A stretch of 5,539 bases of DNA from assembly GCA_002352945.1 (NCBI GenBank), contig DDHL01000058.1, positions 15,111 to 20,649 of the forward strand, written 5' to 3'. Within the stretch, counting starts at the first letter, position 1. Each line of letters opens with the position of its first letter. Under the pieces are notes generated by a model. The model ran no database searches. It worked only from the letters and a program-made list of their open reading frames with translations, and had not been told where the DNA came from. Below, in pieces: positions 1 through 5,539 of the stretch. Both the position numbers and the translations under genes were made by a program. Origin of the DNA: Campylobacteraceae bacterium UBA1877 (GTDB lineage: Bacteria > Campylobacterota > Campylobacteria > Campylobacterales > Campylobacteraceae).

Positions 1-1
1 T

Positions 2-652
<651 letters not shown>

Positions 653-660
653 ATTCTCAC

Positions 661-700
661 ATAAAGCCTATTGGCTTAAAACCCCAATAGGCTTTATTTC
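661..700 (+). terminator. Intrinsic terminator after rpoC
   Basis: A perfect 14-bp inverted repeat (661-674 with 684-697) encloses a 9-nt loop. Read as a terminator, the core stem is GCCTATTGG (666-674) pairing with CCAATAGGC (684-692), preceded by an A-run and followed by the U-rich tail TTTATTTC. It starts 8 nt after the rpoC stop codon. Its position and shape imply that most transcription of the rpo genes ends here, which separates it from the str genes downstream. The AAA/TTT flanks give it some symmetry, but no minus-strand gene needs it. Confidence 0.85.
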
Positions 701-718
701 TGCTTAAATTAACCTGTC

Positions 719-741
719 TTTAAGTGTATTTTAAATAAAAT
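719..741 (+). promoter_or_regulatory. Candidate sigma-70-type promoter for rpsL-rpsG-fusA
   Basis: TTTAAGTGTATT (719-730) resembles the TTTAAGTnTT upstream element described for Campylobacter promoters, and a -10-like TAAAAT (736-741, five of six matches to TATAAT) follows it. Transcription would start near 748, giving a leader of about 43 nt before rpsL. Its placement after the rpoC terminator is what a separate str-operon promoter would need. Campylobacterota promoters have weak -35 elements and the region is AT-rich, so the match is moderate evidence only. Confidence 0.5.
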
Positions 742-778
742 AGCGCGTATTTTTATCGATACACAACTTTAATTTTAT

Positions 779-784
779 GAAGGA
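779..784 (+). promoter_or_regulatory. Shine-Dalgarno sequence fixing the GTG start of rpsL
   Basis: GAAGGA lies 6 nt before the GTG at 791. It supports GTG as the real initiator of S12. The N-terminus read from it, [10 protein letters not shown], aligns residue for residue with E. coli S12 (MATVNQLVRK). Confidence 0.85.
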
Positions 785-790
785 ATTAAT

Positions 791-1165
791 GTGCCTACCA
801 TTAACCAATTGGTAAGAAATGAGCGCAAAAAAGTGATTAAAAAGTCTAAATCACCTGCGCTAGTAGAATGTCCACAACGACGTGGTGTTTGTACTAGGGT
901 GTATACAACTACACCTAAAAAACCAAACTCAGCGTTGCGAAAAGTTGCCAAAGTGAGACTCACAAGTGGCTTTGAAGTAATTAGCTACATTGGTGGCGAG
1001 GGCCACAACTTGCAAGAACACTCTATTGTGCTTGTGCGTGGCGGACGTGTAAAAGACCTTCCAGGTGTTAAGTATCACATTGTTCGTGGTGCACTTGATA
1101 CAGCTGGAGTGGCAAACCGAAAAGTAGCTAGAAGTAAGTATGGTACTAAGCGACCTAAAAAATAA
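791..1165 (+). CDS. rpsL: 30S ribosomal protein S12
   Basis: S12 sits at the decoding centre of the 30S subunit, where it helps control codon recognition accuracy. The 124-residue product matches the E. coli protein in length and register. The [13 protein letters not shown] loop (from T39) and the GGRVKDLPG loop (from G84) are intact, as are the [13 protein letters not shown] core and the SKYG(T)KRPKK tail. Lys43 and Lys88 (42 and 87 in mature numbering), the usual streptomycin-resistance positions, are both wild-type Lys. Asp89 is the residue methylthiolated by RimO in bacteria that have it. Translation starts at GTG with a good Shine-Dalgarno sequence 6 nt upstream. It is the first gene of the str-type cluster, behind the rpoC terminator and its own candidate promoter, and 73 nt ahead of rpsG. 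Arg codons are mixed, including four CGA and one AGG (R36). Identity is certain. Confidence 0.99.
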   Translation: MPTINQLVRNERKKVIKKSKSPALVECPQRRGVCTRVYTTTPKKPNSALRKVAKVRLTSGFEVISYIGGEGHNLQEHSIVLVRGGRVKDLPGVKYHIVRGALDTAGVANRKVARSKYGTKRPKK

Positions 1166-1706
<541 letters not shown>

Positions 1707-1718
1707 AAAATGGTTTAG

Positions 1719-1734
1719 GTGGCCTCTTGGCCAC
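1719..1734 (+). repeat. Stable hairpin in the rpsG-fusA gap
   Basis: GTGGCC (1719-1724) and GGCCAC (1729-1734) form a 6-bp GC-rich stem with a TCTT tetraloop, extendable by a G-U pair (1718-1735). It begins 12 nt after the rpsG stop codon. No T-run follows, so it is not a classical intrinsic terminator. It could stabilise the upstream mRNA, guide cleavage, or affect translation of fusA. Confidence 0.55.
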
Positions 1735-1751
1735 TCTTAATTATTAAGAGT
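1733..1751 (+). repeat. Second hairpin before the fusA ribosome-binding site
   Basis: ACTCTTA (1733-1739) and TAAGAGT (1745-1751) are perfect complements around a 5-nt loop. The left arm shares AC (1733-1734) with the preceding hairpin, so the two stems cannot both form completely. The structure ends 9 nt before the AAGGA (1761-1765) that serves fusA. Together the two hairpins fill most of the 66-nt gap. A role in setting EF-G output relative to the ribosomal proteins is plausible but unproven. Confidence 0.45.
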
Positions 1752-1772
1752 TAAGATAACAAGGAAACTTAC

Positions 1773-3851
1773 ATGTCACGAAAAACTCCAATTAATCGCG
1801 TTCGAAATATAGGTATAGCAGCTCATATTGATGCTGGTAAAACAACTACAACTGAGCGAATTTTGTTCTATACAGGTATTTCTCATAAGATTGGTGAGGT
1901 GCACGATGGTGCAGCAACAATGGACTGGATGGAGCAAGAAAAAGAGCGCGGCATTACAATTACATCAGCTGCCACAACATGTTTTTGGAAAGATCACCAA
2001 ATCAACATTATCGACACTCCGGGCCACGTTGATTTTACGATTGAAGTTGAGCGCTCCATGCGTGTTTTGGATGGTGCTGTTGCAGTATTTTGTGCCGTTG
2101 GCGGCGTCCAGCCTCAATCTGAAACTGTTTGGCGACAAGCCAACAGATACCATGTGCCTCGAATGGTTTATGTGAACAAAATGGACCGTGTGGGTGCAGA
2201 TTTTTACACAGTTGAACAACAAATCAAAGATAGACTAAAAGCCAATCCAGTTCCTATCCAAATCCCAATTGGTGCTGAAGATAACTTCAAGGGTGTAGTA
2301 GACCTTGTTACTATGCAAGCGTACATTTGGGATGATGAAGCTGCTATGGGCTCAAACTATAAAATAGTTGATATTCCAGAAGACTTGGTTGAAAAGGCAG
2401 AAGAGTATAGAGAAAAGATGATTGAGTCTATCTCTGAAACCAGTGATGAATTGATGGAAAAATATTTAGCTGGTGAAGAGCTTACAATTGAAGAGATAAA
2501 AGCTGGAATCAAAGCAGGATGTCTAGATATGTCACTGGTTCCAATGATTTGCGGAACATCATTTAAAAATAAAGGTGTTCAGCCATTGCTTGATGCTGTG
2601 GTTGAGTACATGCCAGCTCCAACTGAGGTTGCTGCAATCCGAGGCGAGTATGAAGATGGTACTGAGACAGTTGTTGAATCAACAGATGATGGTGAATTTG
2701 CAGCCCTAGCGTTTAAAATCATGACTGACCCATTTGTTGGACAGTTGGCATTTGTCCGCGTTTATAGAGGCTCTCTTGATAGCGGAAGTTATGTGTACAA
2801 TACTGTTAAAAATAAAAAAGAGCGTGTTGGTCGATTGCTTAAAATGCATGCGAACAAACGTGAAGAGATTAAGACCTTATATGCTGGCGAAATTGGTGCC
2901 GTTGTAGGTCTAAAAGATACACTTACAGGTGAAACTTTAGCAAGTGAAAAAGATAAGGTTATTTTAGAGCGAATGGATTTCCCAGATCCAGTTATCTCTG
3001 TAGCAGTTGAGCCTAAAACAAAAGCTGACCAAGAAAAAATGGGTATTGCATTACAAAAACTTGCCCAAGAAGATCCTTCATTTAGAGTTAAAACAGATGA
3101 AGAGAGTGGACAGACAATTATTTCTGGAATGGGTGAATTGCACCTTGAAATTATTGTTGATAGAATGCTACGCGAATTTAAAGTTGACGCCGAGGTTGGA
3201 CAACCTCAAGTTGCTTATCGTGAAACTATTCGAAAAACAGTAGAACAAGAGTATAAATATGCAAAACAGTCTGGTGGTCGCGGTCAATATGGTCACGTCT
3301 TTTTACGACTTGAGCCAAAAGAGCCAGGAACTGGATATGAGTTTGTAAACGAAATTAAAGGTGGTGTAATTCCACGTGAATATATTCCTGCTGTTGATAA
3401 AGGATGCCAAGAAGCTATGCAAAGCGGTGTTTTGGCCGGATATCCAGTTGAAGATGTAAAAGTTACAGTTTTTGATGGTTCTTACCATGAAGTTGACTCT
3501 TCAGAGATGGCTTTTAAACTAGCTGCATCAATGGGCTTCAAAGAGGGTGCTAAAAAAGCTGGTGCTGTAATTTTAGAACCTATGATGAAAGTGGAAGTTG
3601 AAACACCAGAAGAGTTTATGGGTGAGGTTATTGGTGACCTTAACCGCCGTCGTGGACAGGTAAACTCAATGGATGAAAGGGGTGGCAATAAGATTGTTAA
3701 TGCCTTTTGTCCGCTATCTGAAATGTTTGGCTATTCAACAGACCTTAGAAGTCAAACTCAAGGCCGTGCAAGCTACTCTATGGAATTTGATCACTACGCA
3801 GAAGTTCCAAAGAATGTTGCAGAAGAGATTATTAAAAAACGTAACGGTTAA
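1773..3851 (+). CDS. fusA: Translation elongation factor G
   Basis: EF-G is the cytoplasmic GTPase that drives mRNA-tRNA translocation and, with RRF, ribosome recycling. The 692-residue product has normal length. GTPase motifs are complete: P-loop AHIDAGKT (17-24), RGIT in switch I (59-62), DTPGH (81-85) with the catalytic-type His85, NKMD (135-138) and GTS (261-263). After the G-domain insert come the beta-barrel domain II, domain III with [10 protein letters not shown], domain IV with GGRGQYGH (501-508), and domain V, whose [13 protein letters not shown] and [14 protein letters not shown] segments are typical of bacterial EF-G. The ATG follows AAGGA by 7 nt. It is the third gene of the str-type cluster, 66 nt after rpsG, and is closed by a terminator with no tuf gene after it, unlike E. 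coli. An EF-G paralogue is unlikely given the operon position and intact motifs. Confidence 0.99.
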   Translation: MSRKTPINRVRNIGIAAHIDAGKTTTTERILFYTGISHKIGEVHDGAATMDWMEQEKERGITITSAATTCFWKDHQINIIDTPGHVDFTIEVERSMRVLDGAVAVFCAVGGVQPQSETVWRQANRYHVPRMVYVNKMDRVGADFYTVEQQIKDRLKANPVPIQIPIGAEDNFKGVVDLVTMQAYIWDDEAAMGSNYKIVDIPEDLVEKAEEYREKMIESISETSDELMEKYLAGEELTIEEIKAGIKAGCLDMSLVPMICGTSFKNKGVQPLLDAVVEYMPAPTEVAAIRGEYEDGTETVVESTDDGEFAALAFKIMTDPFVGQLAFVRVYRGSLDSGSYVYNTVKNKKERVGRLLKMHANKREEIKTLYAGEIGAVVGLKDTLTGETLASEKDKVILERMDFPDPVISVAVEPKTKADQEKMGIALQKLAQEDPSFRVKTDEESGQTIISGMGELHLEIIVDRMLREFKVDAEVGQPQVAYRETIRKTVEQEYKYAKQSGGRGQYGHVFLRLEPKEPGTGYEFVNEIKGGVIPREYIPAVDKGCQEAMQSGVLAGYPVEDVKVTVFDGSYHEVDSSEMAFKLAASMGFKEGAKKAGAVILEPMMKVEVETPEEFMGEVIGDLNRRRGQVNSMDERGGNKIVNAFCPLSEMFGYSTDLRSQTQGRASYSMEFDHYAEVPKNVAEEIIKKRNG

Positions 3852-3859
3852 ATTTTAGT

Positions 3860-3893
3860 ATCTTGCTGCGCATGAAAGCGCAGCAAGATTTTT
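3860..3893 (+). terminator. Intrinsic terminator after fusA
   Basis: A perfect 12-bp stem (3860-3871 with 3878-3889) has a 6-nt ATGAAA loop; the core is CTTGCTGCGC pairing with GCGCAGCAAG. A T-run (3889-3893) follows and is then broken by GG. It starts 8 nt after the fusA stop codon. It should end the str-operon transcript, although the short T-run may leave some readthrough into the tRNA gene that starts 9 nt later. Confidence 0.85.
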
Positions 3894-3902
3894 GGCTTCA
3901 TA

Positions 3903-3979
3903 GTCCCCATAGCTCAGCTGGATAGAGCGCAGGATTCCTAATCCTGAGGCCGTGCGTTCGAATCGCGCTGGGGACACCA
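3903..3979 (+). tRNA. tRNA-Arg (anticodon CCU)
   Basis: All four arms fold. The acceptor GTCCCCA (3903-3909) pairs with TGGGGAC (3969-3975). The D stem is GCTC/GAGC with a GG-containing loop. The anticodon stem CAGGA (3930-3934) pairs with TCCTG (3942-3946). The anticodon loop TTCCTAA gives CCT at 3937-3939. The variable loop is 5 nt, and the T arm GTGCG/CGCGC (one G-T pair) carries loop TTCGAAT. The discriminator is A3976 and CCA is encoded (3977-3979). The anticodon CCU reads AGG, a codon used at R36 of S12 and once in the fusA 3' part. The gene lies 9 nt after the fusA terminator, and no clear hairpin follows it before the next promoter. How it is transcribed is unclear: by readthrough, or from a promoter overlapping the fusA end. 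Confidence 0.97.
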
Positions 3980-3999
3980 TGTGCTAACTCCTCTAAAAT

Positions 4000-4008
4000 T
4001 GTTATAAT
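4000..4008 (+). promoter_or_regulatory. Extended -10 promoter for the two-component genes
   Basis: TGTTATAAT combines a perfect TATAAT (4003-4008) with the TGn extension. No strong -35 is visible; the best-placed hexamer, GTGCTA (3981-3986), lies just beyond the tRNA CCA end. Transcription would start near 4015, leaving a leader of about 28 nt before the regulator ATG. This suits a locus transcribed separately from the tRNA and the str operon. Confidence 0.65.
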
Positions 4009-4042
4009 GCTTTCTTTGATATTGTGCGCATAAGGAGCAAGC

Positions 4043-4786
4043 ATGCAGATTGACTATCATGCTGTTGTGTCGCTAACCAAACATTTAACCTTGTTGTATG
4101 CCGAAGATGACCCCGCTTTCTTGGAAGAGACGCGCGAGGTTTTTGAGGAGCTTTTTTTACATGTAGACACCGCTACAAATGGCGAGGAGGCACTGACTTC
4201 TTACCTAGATTACAAAAACAGAACCGGTAGACCTTATGATTTGGTGATTACAGATATCAATATGCCCAAAATGGATGGGATTTCGCTTATTAAAAAAATC
4301 TATGAACAAGAGCCTGCGCAATCTATCATTGTGATCTCTGCTCACAATGAATCTGAGTATTTGCTTGAACTTGTCAATATGGGCATCGAGCAGTTTTTGC
4401 TTAAACCAAACAACTACGACACCATGCTTCACGTCTTGCATCAAAGTGCCAAAAAGATTATGACCGAGCAAAAACACCTCCCAGAAAATACGCGTATTTC
4501 ACTAGGAGAAGGCTATTGGTGGGATGCGGAAAAATCACTGTTGTTAAAAGCGGAAGAGGCAGTGAAGCTGACAAAAAACGAAACCCTTTTGGTGACACTT
4601 TTTGTAAAAAACCGTTTTAAAATTTCCACGTTTGAAGAGATTTTTGCACTGCTTTGGCCCCATGAGCCTCACCTTGCCTCAGCAGAAACGCTCAAGTCTA
4701 TCATTTCACGGCTCCGTAAAAAAATTCCAAGCGTGATGATTGAAAACACATATGGACTGGGCTATCGGATGATTTATGACGCCTAA
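4043..4786 (+). CDS. Two-component response regulator, OmpR type
   Basis: This 247-residue cytoplasmic protein should be a phosphorylation-controlled DNA-binding transcription regulator. The receiver domain (about 14-135) has acidic pocket residues E21, D22 and D23, phosphoacceptor D71 in VITDINMPKMDG, S99 and K121 (followed by P122), so the phosphorylation site is complete. After a linker, the C-terminal domain (about 150-245) looks like an OmpR/PhoB winged helix: KNETLLVTLFVKN resembles the usual L(T)xxEfxlLxxL strand-helix start, SIISRLRKKIP the recognition helix, and NTYGLGYRM the C-terminal hairpin. The ATG has AAGGAG 5 nt upstream. An extended -10 promoter lies just before it, and a sensor gene follows after 18 nt, so the two very likely form a cognate pair in one operon. 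Targets and signal cannot be told from sequence. No gene symbol is warranted. Confidence 0.92.
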   Translation: MQIDYHAVVSLTKHLTLLYAEDDPAFLEETREVFEELFLHVDTATNGEEALTSYLDYKNRTGRPYDLVITDINMPKMDGISLIKKIYEQEPAQSIIVISAHNESEYLLELVNMGIEQFLLKPNNYDTMLHVLHQSAKKIMTEQKHLPENTRISLGEGYWWDAEKSLLLKAEEAVKLTKNETLLVTLFVKNRFKISTFEEIFALLWPHEPHLASAETLKSIISRLRKKIPSVMIENTYGLGYRMIYDA

Positions 4787-4804
4787 TTGCTCAAAGAGTA
4801 GCGC

Positions 4805-5539
4805 ATGATTCAGTCTAAAATCTTACAAAAAACCATGCTGTTGATGGCAGTACTTATTGGTAGTTATATTGGTGCTATCTTAGTGCATGCGTTTCCAAAA
4901 ATCAACACCAAAGTCACCGCATTAGAAAAAATCAACGTCCAAGAAGTACTGAGTAAAGTAGTCGCCATTGGCAAGCAAGGGTATGCACATATCGAAGAGT
5001 ACGAGAGCCTCTCGCTCATCGGCTATGAAAAGCAATTAAAAGAGGCAGTAAAGCTTCCCCTTTATCTGCTAAATACAGAAGCCAACACAAAGCATCCAGA
5101 AGAGGTTTTCAAAAAATTAACAACAGAAGAAACGGCGCAAGAGCCTTATTTTTTTCTTGCAAATGCTAAGGGAACTCTTTTGTGGCACAGTGCCAGCGAG
5201 GAGAGTGGCACTGCTAGAGGGCGCGCATTAACCCTACCGCTTAAGCGCGACACGTTGCCCAAAGAGGGTTTTGTGCAATTTGACTACCAAGCAGAAGAAG
5301 CGCCGCATGCACACCTTGCGTATTTACGCTATGTTCCTGCTAAACAACTGTATGTAGGTGCGGAGGTTAGCATCGACACATTGGCTTTAGAGTTGCGGTG
5401 TAGGGAGAATGTTTTACTGGCTATGTTGGATGAGACAATCAATGCCCCGCGCAAAGTCAATATAGGCCATTCGTTTGTATTTGATGGCTCAGGAGAGATG
5501 CTTATTGCCCAAGATGCGTCCTTGAAGGCGTTGCAGCTT
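4805..5539 (+). CDS. Cache-domain membrane sensor, probable histidine kinase (partial)
   Basis: An open frame of 245 codons runs off the right edge without a stop. The ATG at 4805 follows the regulator stop by 18 nt, with a modest AAAGAG 6 nt before it. The N-terminus has a short basic stretch, then one hydrophobic segment (about residues 11-30, MLLMAVLIGSYIGAILVHAF), read as a membrane anchor or uncleaved signal. What follows is hydrophilic and looks like a periplasmic Cache sensor: YFFLANAKGTLLWH resembles the fvyd-xxGt-llxH core of Cache_2-type domains, followed by GFVQFDYQ, then LAYLRYVPAKQLYVGAEVSID, matching their closing strands. A second YFF-like strand, SFVFDGSGEMLIAQD, starts near residue 220 and suggests a tandem Cache module cut by the window end. 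No kinase domain is visible. Histidine kinase is inferred from the adjacent response regulator; a chemoreceptor or diguanylate cyclase is possible but less likely. Confidence 0.8.
   Translation, partial: MIQSKILQKTMLLMAVLIGSYIGAILVHAFPKINTKVTALEKINVQEVLSKVVAIGKQGYAHIEEYESLSLIGYEKQLKEAVKLPLYLLNTEANTKHPEEVFKKLTTEETAQEPYFFLANAKGTLLWHSASEESGTARGRALTLPLKRDTLPKEGFVQFDYQAEEAPHAHLAYLRYVPAKQLYVGAEVSIDTLALELRCRENVLLAMLDETINAPRKVNIGHSFVFDGSGEMLIAQDASLKALQL

Noticed and set aside
3980..4042. Terminator or attachment-site copy after the tRNA
   Set aside because: No inverted repeat or duplicated tRNA 3' segment is visible; the stretch is explained by the promoter, short leader and Shine-Dalgarno sequence of the response regulator.
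5183..5213. Palindrome TGGCACAGTGCCA with a repeated TGGCAC, considered as a sigma-54 promoter or regulatory hairpin
   Set aside because: The GG-N10-GC spacing is present once, but the -12 element is CAGC instead of TTGC. The site lies deep inside a coding frame with no gene starting after it within the window, so it is probably a coincidence of codons.

Overview
The window reads as chromosomal core DNA of a Campylobacterota (epsilonproteobacterial) species. The reasons are the gene order rpoC - rpsL - rpsG - fusA with no tuf after fusA, the AT-rich sequence with very short non-coding gaps, a TTTAAGT-type upstream promoter element like that described for Campylobacter, and a compact response regulator of a kind common in this phylum. 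A free-living, Sulfurospirillum-like relative is my best guess, at low confidence. All genes lie on the + strand.

Bases 1-652 hold the last 216 codons of rpoC (RNA polymerase beta'). A strong intrinsic terminator follows (661-700), then a candidate promoter (719-741) that would restart transcription for the str-type operon: rpsL (S12, 791-1165), rpsG (S7, 1239-1706) and fusA (EF-G, 1773-3851). The two gaps inside this operon (73 and 66 nt) contain inverted repeats next to the Shine-Dalgarno sequences of the following genes. The rpsL-rpsG structure sits where the E. coli str operon carries its S7 translational operator. The operon ends in a hairpin terminator (3860-3893).

A tRNA-Arg with anticodon CCU and an encoded CCA end (3903-3979) begins only 9 nt after that terminator. 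It is followed closely by a good extended -10 promoter (4000-4008). This promoter should drive a two-component pair: an OmpR-type response regulator (4043-4786) and, 18 nt further on, the N-terminal part of a membrane-anchored sensor with a Cache-like extracytoplasmic region (4805 to the window end, incomplete). The kinase part is presumed and lies outside the window.

The first two thirds are translation and transcription machinery made as one or two operons. The last third is an ordinary signalling locus. I see no mobile element, CRISPR array, toxin-antitoxin or defence system, and nothing that supports an undescribed system. The most interesting signals are the RNA structures between the str-operon genes, the tRNA packed against a terminator, and the unidentified ligand of the sensor.
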